From NCBI GenBank assembly GCA_009602725.1, contig WELB01000087.1:475989-539988 (forward strand): a stretch of 64,000 nt of DNA, given 5' to 3'. The translations under genes were made by a program, and so were the position numbers. Each line of letters begins with the position of its first letter. The stretch's first letter is position 1. The stretch comes from Spirogloea muscicola (taxonomy: Eukaryota > Streptophyta > Zygnematophyceae > Spirogloeales > Spirogloeaceae). Under the pieces are notes generated by a model. The model worked only from the letters and a program-made list of their open reading frames with translations, did no database searches and had not been told where the DNA came from. Positions 41,401 to 50,041 of this stretch are shown here, piece by piece.

Positions 41401-42040
41401 GTGGCAGCGCTTGCTCACCGAGCTCGTCGAGCAGCTCATACTTCAGCGTGGGGTCTTCGTATCGCCCGCGCCCAGGCGTCCTGGGGTCTCTGAAGCGCCG
41501 GGGGAGGCCAGGCTTGGCCTGGCCGCCACCACCGGCGGCGCCGCCGCCTCCACCAGCGCTGCCGGGGCTGCCGTGACGGGGCTTGGCCTTGACAGTGCCC
41601 GATACGTCGAGCTGCTGCAAGCTGTGCTCCCACTTGGCGCCGCCGCCGAAGCCGCTGCCCGCGGCCTCGGGGCCAGGCGATCCCCGGGGGCGCCATTCCA
41701 CGGAGGCCGCCGCCGGCGCCGCCGCCGGCTGCGGCTGCTGCGTNGCTTTTGCCAGCGGTGATTCTGAAGTCCTCCGGCGGCGGCGGCGGCGGGGGCGGCG
41801 GCGGCGGCGGCGGCGGCGGCGGCAATGCCGGAGCTGCGGCGCGGTCAGCGGACACTGACGCCGGCTCGCAAGGAGTGCTGACGGCGGCCCATAAGCCCGA
41901 CGGCTGACGCCCAAATGCCCAGAGGGCGAATATCCCGCCTTCTGGTCGCCGTCCCACCGTTTGACGGCGCCCTCGCCGACGTGCCCGTCAGCGTTAGCCT
42001 TAGCCTTAGCCGCCGCCGCCGCCGCCGGACGCGGCGCCAT
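35475..42040 (-). CDS. SIK1: SIK1/Hippo-like STE20 protein kinase
   Basis: Exons read down the minus strand from about 41744. [13 protein letters not shown] is followed by [14 protein letters not shown] and [13 protein letters not shown] (about 41047-40965), [20 protein letters not shown] (about 40490), [14 protein letters not shown] (about 40075), [19 protein letters not shown] (about 39825-39760), DFGVAAQ (about 39585), [19 protein letters not shown] (about 39385-39328), [15 protein letters not shown] (about 39130), [24 protein letters not shown] and [16 protein letters not shown]. The C-terminus has [52 protein letters not shown] and [10 protein letters not shown], with the stop at 35475. 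Arabidopsis SIK1 has the same kinase and tail; it is the plant Hippo/MST relative that binds MOB1. All catalytic motifs are intact. The start is uncertain: a single N at 41744 breaks the frame, and the in-frame ATG at 42040 is only a candidate. Confidence 0.88.
37874..37937. repeat. 32-base tandem duplication in an intron
   Basis: Two copies (37874-37905 and 37906-37937) share GGCAG, ATACTCTTGA and AGGAGTACACAT with four or so differences. The repeat lies in an intron of the SIK1-like gene. Confidence 0.8.
40588..40705. repeat. Degenerate CAGGTCTT/TTTCAG repeat in an intron
   Basis: Short units such as TCAGGTCTT, TTAGGTCTTAGGTTTTCA and GCAGATTTCAGA recur about eight times in an intron of the SIK1-like gene, next to GCCCTAAACCTAAAGCC at about 40552. 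The pattern is loosely telomere-like, but it is too degenerate to call. Confidence 0.55.
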
Positions 42041-42682
42041 CTGCGGCGGCACGGGCAGGTGGCTGCGGCGAGCTCTCTGGCAGTCAGGCCGTGCCACAGC
42101 GGCGGCGCTCTGCCATCGCCGCCGGGATGGCCGCAGAGGCGGTGGCGGCCTCTGCTGGCGTGGCATGGAAGGCGGCGGCGCCAGCGGGGCCGTGGGCGGC
42201 TGCAGCGGCGGCGGGGCCGGGCAGGCGCTCCCACGATGGCGCCGATGCTTCCGCCAGACGGCTGCGGTGCTTGCTACGCAGGCAGGCCGCCTCTCTCGTG
42301 GCGCAGGCCATGCTGAGCGGCGCAAGGGGTCCTGGACGGTCGAGGCGCGCAGGCGGCGCTGGCCGCCGCCGCTGCACCGCCGCCGCCGTGCAGGAGCTTG
42401 AGCCCGCCGTCAAATGTACGAAAAGCTCCGCCGCGGAAAGCATTGGCCCCGTTGTAGTTGCTGGCGAGCTCAGACCTGCCCGATCCCAGTCAACAGCCAA
42501 TTGAAACAGCCACTCGCGTGGTCGCAGTGGAAGCTTATGGCCTCCTTGTTGGTACACGGAAAAGTTGAGAAATATCAGATTATAAGTCGAGTGATCGGTA
42601 GTGATTACCGGCTCCGCTTGAAGGTCACGAACTTCAGGAGCATGATGTGTACATCGTGCTGGCTTTGATCCTAGTGCCGCAG
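42041..42682. promoter_or_regulatory. Divergent 5' region, SIK1-like / ATP-PRT
   Basis: GCC-rich sequence between two divergent genes. On the plus strand an Ala/Arg-rich frame from the ATG at 42127 (MAAEAVAASAGVAWKAAAPA and on to about 42410) looks like a transit peptide for the ATP phosphoribosyltransferase. I could not find a donor that joins it in phase to 42683. If both candidate starts are right, the two genes share a promoter of under 100 bases. Confidence 0.45.
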
Positions 42683-45600
42683 CCTCGGAATGCGCCACGG
42701 CTGACCGTCCGACTCGCGCTTCCCAGCAAGGGTCGCATGGCGGAGGACTGCCTCGAGCTTCTCCAGGTTAGCTGCTCGTGCCATTCACGAGTGTGGCAGA
42801 ATGTAGCTCAGCAAGTATGGTCAGCCAACAAAGACAGCCTCTTTTACAGGCCATGTTTGCTTGCTTGACACCACAGTAGCCTGCTCGTTCGTTGCCAGAG
42901 AAGAATGAGGGAATGGGACTGATTTTTCTGTCTGAACTTCCCTCTTTAAGTACAGTCTTGCCAACTCACCGTGTACAAACCAAACCCCCGGCAATACATT
43001 GCTGACATCAAAGAGGTACTAGTCTCGCTCTTAGCTTGACAGCATCACTGAGCATCTGCAGGAGCTTCTTGTATGAATAGCATACTAGCAGTAGAGAAGA
43101 AATTCGTGCCCTGCTAGTAGTAGTGGCTGAGTCCTTGAACAGTTGACCAGCCTTTCAATCATAGCAGATGTATGAACCAGTGTACACCGCATAGCAGCAG
43201 CTGGATGGAACTAAAGAGGTTTCTTGAGACTGCTCAATGTAGTGGACTATTCACCTGTGCTAATGCTTCAACATATAATGCACTGGTCTGCCTGAGTAGA
43301 TGGAAGGTCTGGAGGTGTGGTTCCAAAGAGCAAGCGACGTAGTCCGGAAGCTTAAGAACGGGGATGTTGACCTCGGTATTGTGGGCTATGACATGGTGCG
43401 AGAGTTTGGGGAGGTAAGTCAATCTTGCATTCACTGTCACATACATGTTGATCTGCTTAGATAGATTTGGTCTTGATGCATTTGTCACTGTTTAGGAAGC
43501 CACTGGAGTGCACTGCTGGCAATGGAATTGCCCTAGGATAATAAATCATCCATGCTTGACTTTACATGAGGGACAATGGAGAATGCTGATACCTCTGGTT
43601 GTGTATTTACAAGGTGCATCTGACCAAGAGGACTGTTGCTGATTGCAGGACGACTCGGACCTAATTGTTGTCCATGAGGCCCTTGGTTTCGGTGCCTGTC
43701 ACCTGGCTATTGCTGTATGGTCCACCTCACCTGTATACCGAAGTCACCCAAGCTTGTCTGAGAGAATTCCGTAGGCAGCTATGACTTGCAGACTTTAGCA
43801 CATCTACACTCCCTTCTGCCTGCTGCAGACAAGGATTATCTTGTGTCTTCTGGTGTTGTTATACATTACCGCTGATTTGGCAGTCCCATCTGAACAGGTG
43901 CCTATGTATGGAATATTTGAGAGTATAAGCACGCTTGAGGAGCTGACAGCCATGCCTCAATGGACAGCACATCATCCTTTGAGGATTGTCACGGGCTACA
44001 CTTATGTGAGGCTAGACCATGCCAGCATTTCACTTTCCTCCCGTGTTTGCTTGGGATCAGGAATCAGGGCTGGGGAGTCACAAACTGCAGGTAACCATGT
44101 CACAAGGGAAAAGTTGACCTCTGTGCAAGTTGATTACTGGTGCAGCTTGGAGCACAATATCTTCAGGAAAAGGGCCTCAAGCACGTCAACATCCTGACTG
44201 CTGATGGTGCATTGGAGGCTCATCCCGCTGTAAGTCGAAGTCTCATGTGTCACTGTACAAAGAAGTGGCAAGACCCAGAGCAAGTGAATGTCTTGGCTTA
44301 TGCAAGTTCCTTGTGGACACGAGCTTATTGTCACTGACTTGTCTGATAGTAGATGTGTAGCATCTATCATTGGTCTAAATCCCCCACATCACCACCAGAC
44401 TTGGTGCTGTGCAACATCTATCATTGCTCTGAATCTCCCTCATGAACATCAGACTTGGTGCTGTGCAGATGGGCACGGCAGACGCAATTCTTGATCTTGT
44501 TAGCAGCGGGACAACCTTGCGTGAAAATAATCTGAAGGAGTTGAGAGGTGGCCGTGTGCTGGAGAGCCAGGTGAGATCATTGGACCAATGGCCTGGATGT
44601 CTGGGTCCTTGCATGACTGTTTTATTAAGCGTCCAGTAAGTGTTCGAAAAACTTAACAGACAAAATCTAGAAGGCTTACGTGCCATACATTACTTCTCTT
44701 GCAAGCTGCTGTAGTAAAATAATACTTCTCTTTCTGAAAGAATGTCGCAGGGAGTCTTAGTGGCAAGTAGGAAAGCTTTGCTTGAGCGGAAAGGGGTAAT
44801 GGAGGCGACACATGAGTTACTGGAACGATTAGAGGCTCATCTAAAGGCCAAGGAGCTGTTCACAGTAAGTAATGAGGACCAATGGTTGTGTTTCACATGA
44901 GACTGCTGCAGTCACTTTGCTCACCGTCCTGGCTTAGGGCAGGTCCTTCTTCAAGTACTGTCCTTCTGCATGGCAGGTAAAGGATATACTGAGCAGCTGT
45001 CTTGCTCTAACTCTGGCTGATGCATTCTGCAATCGAAGGTGACTGCCAACATAAGAGGCACTTCTGAGGAGGAGGTTGCCAAGCGCATCTTGAACCAGAC
45101 ATCATATCCAGGATTGCAGGTGCTCACAAAGCTGCCCAACCATCTCCCTCTCTATAGGTTAAACTTCTGCTTCCAGAATGCTCTTCCCCAGTATCGCATT
45201 ATAATGTTGCTGTAGCAATGCAGGGGCCGACTGTCAGCAAGGTCTTCACTAGCACTGAAAACGGCACAGTCAAGCTGGACTACTTCGCGCTGGTGGTCTG
45301 CGTGCCTAAAAAGCAGCTGTATGCAGCTGTTCGGGAGCTTCGTGCTGTAAGTATACCGTATTATTATTATGTTCTCTGTAGAAAATGCTTAGAAGATTCT
45401 CAGTGGAGCTATTTGCTGCTACAGCGTCTCTGTGCATGACTTGCAAGAAAGAAGAATGTGCTGCCTAGTTGCACAATGCTTCTGATTGAAGGGCTTTGAT
45501 GCTAAGAGAGCACAGAAGCTTTTTCTGTCCAGAGGTATTGGATCGGAACAGCTGCTGCTTACCAGCTATTTTAGTCAAGCTCTGCTTCCAAACATTCACG

Positions 45601-45726
45601 ATAACAATCTGGTTCGAACTGCAGGCTGGAGGCAGTGGGGTTCTGGTGTCGCCGTTGACATACATTTTTGACGAGGAAACACCCAGGTGGCGAGCGCTGC
45701 TGGACACTTTGAGAGCAGGCCATTGA
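42683..45726 (+). CDS. HISN1: ATP phosphoribosyltransferase (histidine step 1)
   Basis: Eleven exons join in phase zero: 42683-42766, 42956-43015, 43300-43413, 43649-43714, 43898-44005, 44146-44229, 44469-44570, 44751-44864, 45039-45119, 45224-45346 and 45625-45726, giving 345 residues. The enzyme joins ATP and PRPP, the committed step of histidine synthesis, in the plastid. Family motifs: [129 protein letters not shown] (PRPP loop region) and a C-terminal regulatory HisG domain ending [20 protein letters not shown]. This is the long form with the ACT-like domain that usually mediates histidine feedback. A targeting exon upstream is expected but not fixed. Confidence 0.92.
44361..44468 (+). 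repeat. Tandem duplication of an intron 3' end
   Basis: Two 54-base copies (44361-44414 and 44415-44468) form the end of the intron before HISN1 exon 7. The second ends CTTGGTGCTGTGCAG at the splice site used. The first ends CTTGGTGCTGTGCAA, so its acceptor AG is absent. Splicing at a first-copy AG would add a 54-base in-frame insert. Confidence 0.85.
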
Positions 45727-46466
45727 GCAGCGGGTTATTTGCTGCCGATGTTTTTGCGTCACATTTTTGGGCTGTCAAGGGCTGTCCAAGGCTGGGTAAG
45801 GTGCTAAGTGCAAGGGGGGGAATAAAGGACAAGCTTATCCCCTTAACTTCCACAAAGTGCAGTGGAGGTAAATGCTTATCTTGTCACCTTGAAACCCTTA
45901 ATATGTGCGGATTTGGATACGCTTTCATTCCAGCACGTTGTCAGCACACCCTGCGAATTCATCTATACATCTACAGGAAACTGCAGGCAGTAGTCACTTG
46001 CTATAATTCAAGTGGATTAAGCTTGTTCAGTAGACTGCATGGACCACATCATGGATAGCAGCACATCCTCTTTCAGAAGTGACAAATGAGACACGAGACG
46101 GTGCATAGACCAACCAGAAGGTTAAAAATGTTTGGTGATTTATGATGTTTTATGTGTTCATTTGCACTTGCAAATTTGCGACCCTTGGACAGACTTCACA
46201 TGGTTACAGGTCTGCCAGCAGAACAAAGTAATTCCTGACTACTAAATCTTAAGCCGTTGGATAATGCACCAGGTGGGCACACCTTGACGGCCAACATGAC
46301 AGGCTTCCCAGACTGCAGTCACAAAGTGTTATTGCGAGTGTGTGACTAATGAAAAATCACTGGAGTCTCCAGTAGAAAAGGCGTGTATGCACAAGGATAA
46401 AGGCTAATTTGAGGACACCCGCTGGCTAGCTCAGGACTTCCTTGGCAGACATGCCATAGCCAGCAG
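45727..46466. other. Convergent intergenic region
   Basis: Holds the 3' untranslated regions of HISN1 and the CYSTM genes. No gene or repeat is recognised. Confidence 0.5.
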
Positions 46467-46670
46467 TCACAGGCAGCAGTCACAGCAAATCTCGAAGATG
46501 AAGCAGCAGAAGAGGCACTCGCAGATGGAGCGGCAGAAGCCGTCGCAGCAGCCACGGCGCTCGGTGACCGCCACAGCCTGTCGCTGTGGCGGCGGCCTCG
46601 CGTAGACCATGGCGGGCGGCTGCCTCGGGGCCGCGTACGCTGGCGGCGGCACGGCCACCTTCTGCGGCAT
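46467..46670 (-). CDS. CYSTM small cysteine-rich membrane protein A
   Basis: An unspliced 67-residue frame starts MPQKVAVPPPAYAAPR. It has a Pro/Ala/Arg-rich front and ends in the cysteine-rich hydrophobic module RRGCCDGFCRSICECLFCCF and then IFEICCDCCL. This is the layout of CYSTM proteins: a variable, often Pro-rich cytosolic part and one C-terminal Cys-rich segment that sits in the membrane. In plants and yeast many are stress-induced and tail-anchored. No signal peptide is seen. A relative lies 135 bases upstream on the same strand. Confidence 0.82.
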   Translation of the reverse strand: MPQKVAVPPPAYAAPRQPPAMVYARPPPQRQAVAVTERRGCCDGFCRSICECLFCCFIFEICCDCCL

Positions 46671-46805
46671 TATAGCAGCGCTCCGGCCACCTGGCTAGAA
46701 GCGGCGAAGATGGCCCGGCAGCTCAAGCCTCCAGTACTCGCGGCGACGCAGCTCCGAGGGCCGGCGTTGCCTAGACAGGCCCCGGCCAGCCAGCTGCGCC
46801 GCCTT

Positions 46806-46997
46806 CTACCAGCAGCAGGGGCAGCAGACGTCGAGGAGCCAGCAGCAGAGGATGCACTCGCAGAAGGCGCGGCAGCACGTCCGGTCGCGGCGCACCACCA
46901 CGGCCTGGCCGCCGGCGGGGTAAACCATCTTGGGCGCCACGGGCGCCGCGTACGCGCCCGGCGGCGCCTGCACGTACACGCGCTGCGGGACCGCCAT
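46806..46997 (-). CDS. CYSTM small cysteine-rich membrane protein B
   Basis: An unspliced 63-residue frame starts MAVPQRVYVQAPPGAYAAPV and ends with RTCCRAFCECILCCWLLDVC followed by CPCCW. It shares with its neighbour the Pro/Ala/Val front, the basic pair before the module and the spacing CC-x3-C-x-C-x2-CC-x4-x-CC, so the two look like a tandem duplication that has diverged. The start at 46997 was taken because upstream sequence in frame turns into GC triplet repeats. The expected role is a tail-anchored membrane protein, possibly in stress response. Confidence 0.8.
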   Translation of the reverse strand: MAVPQRVYVQAPPGAYAAPVAPKMVYPAGGQAVVVRRDRTCCRAFCECILCCWLLDVCCPCCW

Positions 46998-47454
46998 GGC
47001 GGACCGGCCTCGGGGCGGCCGCCCTCGTTGGGCCCCGAGTTCACACCTCCGCGGCACTCCCCCCGCGGGCACTCCCGCGACGACCTGGCGCTCCCGGTGG
47101 CGGCGGCGGCGGCGGAAATAGCGGCGGTGGTGGCGGCGGCGGCAGCGGCGGCGGCGGCGGCGGTGACGGCGGCGGCGGCGGCGGCGTCGGAGGAGGTCGG
47201 CGAATGTCGGGCTCGAGACCGGCGACGCGGGTAAGGGAAGGCGGGAGATGGGGGTGGGAGGGAAGAGGGACACGTGTCGGTGCGAGGCGGGCCGCATGAT
47301 GCTGCCGGGCCACTGGCGGCCGCCGCGTGGCGCGGGGCGGGGGAGGTGCGCCATCCAGGAAGGCAGAGGAGAGAAAGGCGCACTGTGCGCATGTAAGGCG
47401 ATGGGTATGAGAATACGCCAATGCTGATTCATAAACGTGAGGCAACACCAAGCG
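46998..47454 (-). promoter_or_regulatory. GC-rich leader of the CYSTM pair
   Basis: GGC triplets run from about 47098 to 47190 upstream of CYSTM B. Long frames on both strands through this stretch are low complexity and are not believed. Confidence 0.4.
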
Positions 47455-48135
47455 AAGTAACCCCTAGCTAAGCAAGGGGCTACTTTTTAGTGCGAAAGCG
47501 GGCTGAAGAGAGGCAAGGCGCGCGGTGCACGTGAAAGGGAAAGGGAGGCCAATCCTAGCCTCACAAATGTCCTGATAACGGGGTAATGAGCTGGCTTATG
47601 AGCTGGGGGACACGAGCTGAAGGAGGAGTTCATTGAGCACCTGAGGTTGCTTAGCAGGGGTTACTGAGTGCTTCGTATCCTGAATGGGCCAGCCCTTGTT
47701 GTTCTTCGTTACCCATGAGTGAGACACACGGATGCGATAGGCTAACTTGGAGAGCTGGATCACCGCTACGGAAGCCTTGGCCTGGCTAGACTTAGAGCGT
47801 GCCCAGCATGCTAATGAACAGCCAGAGCTTGGGAGCGCTGCAATTAAATTTCCGCATCCTGGGAAATACGGATTTCAATCATTTCAATCCAAGCTCTGGC
47901 TACTCATCGGCGAGCTGGCTCGCTCTTAGTCAGGCCTCCATGGTGGTGCTCCGGCTCCCTAGGTTAGCTTGTCGGATGAATACGTGCACACTCGTGAGTA
48001 CTGACGTCCCTTTTGAGCCTGCATTCACGCTGCTCCCAGTCCCCCTTTGCATAGGGCTTCATTTTATGTAGCCCCTATTCTGGACTAGCTTCTGCCTGAA
48101 CAGCGTATTGCCTTCAATAGGCCTTCCTTTCATTG
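47455..48135. mobile_element. TIR element (MITE-like), short copy, with flanking repeat blocks
   Basis: The left end at 47712-47749 (CCCATGAGTGAGACACACGG, then GATAGGCTAACTTG) and the right end at 47961-48000 (AGGTTAGCTTGTCGGAT, then GCACACTCGTGAG) are inverted repeats, with 211 bases between. The inner block GGCCTGGCTAGACTTAGAGC also occurs in the 711-1318 copy. Left of it lie GAGGTTGCTTAGCAGGGGTT, a block shared with the hairpin family, and AAGTAACCCCTAGCTAAGCA at 47456. Right of it, 48000-48135 resembles 1318-1440 (CTTCTGCCTGAACAGCGTAT), so the shared unit extends beyond the TIR. Confidence 0.65.
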
Positions 48136-49160
48136 CATGGGCACCGCCCGCCTTTCTCTCAAAGTGCAACTAACACCGGCGGAGTGCTGGTACGCGCGAG
48201 CTGCGACTAAGACGATGCGCATAAAATAGCTGGACCAGATGCTGGAGGAAGGACCAAATCTCACCGTAGCCACCGTTTCAGTGTCCATAGCGCACGGATA
48301 GAAGTAGTCTCCTCGGGGATAGTCCTTGTTGTTAGCCTTCTGGACGACTCGTTGACATGTTGTTGAGTCCTTTGCAGTCCCTCACTCGTCCTGAACTCTT
48401 TCCTTCTCCAGGAGCTGTCAAGGAGCGCGAGAATCCTAGACAAACAGATGTTGCTTTTGACTCTCTGTAATAACTCCTCAAAGCACTTCGCCAGTACCAG
48501 GAAGACGAACGCTTCTCTAGTGAAAATATACATCTAATATAACCCCTCCTCTGAGCCCTGTGCTGCTGACATGTTTGCGGCAGCAGCTGCAGGCTGATTC
48601 TTGCACCTCTGTGCTAGGTGCGCACGAGCTGCAGTACTGGGCCGCTTAGGGGAGGAGTCATCCCACTCTCCTGTCCAGTTTGATTGGGGGCCGATTGTGA
48701 CTTGGCTTGCATACGAGGCCAATAAGTTCCACGCGACTGCTGGTTGCATCCCATGGTGAACTGAGTGTTCTCCGCGCCCTTCTCAACTTTCAATCTTTAT
48801 AGGCGATCCTGCGCTGGCCCCTCACGGCCATGTCACCTTGATAGGTCCAAGTTCCCTCCTTCAGGTGTGGCCACTACCAGCCACAGCTGCCTTCGAAGCG
48901 TCCTCGACCATATCACCGACGGCTCCTGTGGTTGCACCTTCACCCTGTGTGAGGAGCTCAAGAGTTGGTGGAGTGGCCCACAGTGGAGAGGGCTGCAGCG
49001 ATAAGTGGTCCCATGCACCTCTTATCGTGGAGCCCAGCCAGCCCAAAGCCGAGCACAAGAAGCTTCGGATCTCATTCGGTCTTTTGTGGGCTGACTTTTC
49101 CCAGCCCTCGTCCCTTGCGGAAGAGCTGCTTCTCTCCTCTTTGGGGCTGACTTTTTGCAA
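48136..49160. other. Intergenic
   Basis: No gene is supported. Several frames of about 60 to 130 residues overlap on both strands without family features. Confidence 0.45.
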
Positions 49161-49164
49161 GAGA

Positions 49165-49480
49165 AAGGACTCGCTTATTGAGGATAGGGGCTGGACAAGC
49201 CAGCCCAAAAAAGAATGAACAAAGCGCGAGAAGGGGGCCAGGGGAAGCGCTAAGAAAGACAAGCAAACAAATAAACCAAGGAGCTACGAATCACTCAGTA
49301 CCCCCTGCTAAGCAGGCGCAGGGTCAGAGAAGCTAGGCTCCTGGAAGTAGGTCCTCTGACCAGGGCCAGAGGCAGCAGCGAGGGCTCTGCCGGCACGCAG
49401 GTGCAGCGCTCGGGCCATGGACCGCTGCAGCGAGACGTTCAGGCGCATACGGTACACTTGCGCCAGCGACGCCTCTCCCC
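49165..49480 (+). mobile_element. Hairpin repeat family copy, long form
   Basis: The hairpin GGGGCTGG-ACAAG-CCAGCCC is at 49187-49206. The body follows with GAATGAACAAAGCGCGAGAA and CAGTACCCCCTGCTAAGCAG, then CCAGAGGCAGCAGCGAGGGC and an extra module to about 49478. Read on the minus strand that module encodes SLAQVYRMRLNVSLQRSMAR and ALHLRAGRALAAASG. The same module is present at 60320-60420, 60838-60955 and 62540-62612. Confidence 0.75.
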
Positions 49481-49795
49481 CCACGGAAGAGCTTTCCTCT
49501 TGGACGAGCTTCTGGTGGGTGGGGTTGGGGCTAGCGCGTATATCACAGCTGCCGACTGCTGTCGTAAGAATGCGTCGCCATCGCTGGAAGCTGGAAGCAG
49601 CCACCACGTCTCCCACTTGAAGAGCGATCAGACGTCGGCAGACCGAGGCCCGTCTGAGCCCTCCGGGGCCCCCCTCCCCGGTGCCGCCTTAGTCGTGTTA
49701 CCAGCCTCTGCCCTACCCCCTCTCCTCTTATGCTAAGCGGCCAATTTCGTTGATCTCCTGCATCACCACTGCTGCAAGCTGCAGCACGAGCTCAT

Positions 49796-50041
49796 GGCCG
49801 CCGCCGCCGCCCCTGCCGCCGCCGCCGCCCCCGCCGCCGCCGCAGCNTAGCGGCCGCCGCCGCCGCCGCCGCCGGCACCACCGCCGCGGGCGTCGAGCGC
49901 GAGGTGAGACGAGATCTCCCACGCCTCGCCGCCATCGCCGAGCTCGCGATTTTATTCCGGTTCTCCAGTCTCGCGCCCGCCGCTTCTCGCAGCAGCGCCG
50001 CAGGCGTCGCAACAGCCATTGATTCCGGGCGTCCGCTGTCT
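49796..50041. repeat. GCC triplet run with single N, leader of the SOUL gene
   Basis: GCC/CCG triplets run from 49796 to about 49875 around a single undetermined base at 49847, upstream of the chosen start at 50042. An upstream ATG at 49796 could extend the protein, but the N makes the frame uncertain. Confidence 0.55.

Noticed and set aside
41360-42325. A single 321-residue minus-strand protein
   Set aside because: Only the part after the N at 41744 joins the kinase. The rest is GC-triplet low complexity, may be leader, and its frame is unknown.
46670-47432. A 208-240 residue minus-strand protein upstream of CYSTM B
   Set aside because: Upstream of 46997 the frame is Arg/Pro/Ser low complexity from GGC triplets. 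The CYSTM family size fits the short form.
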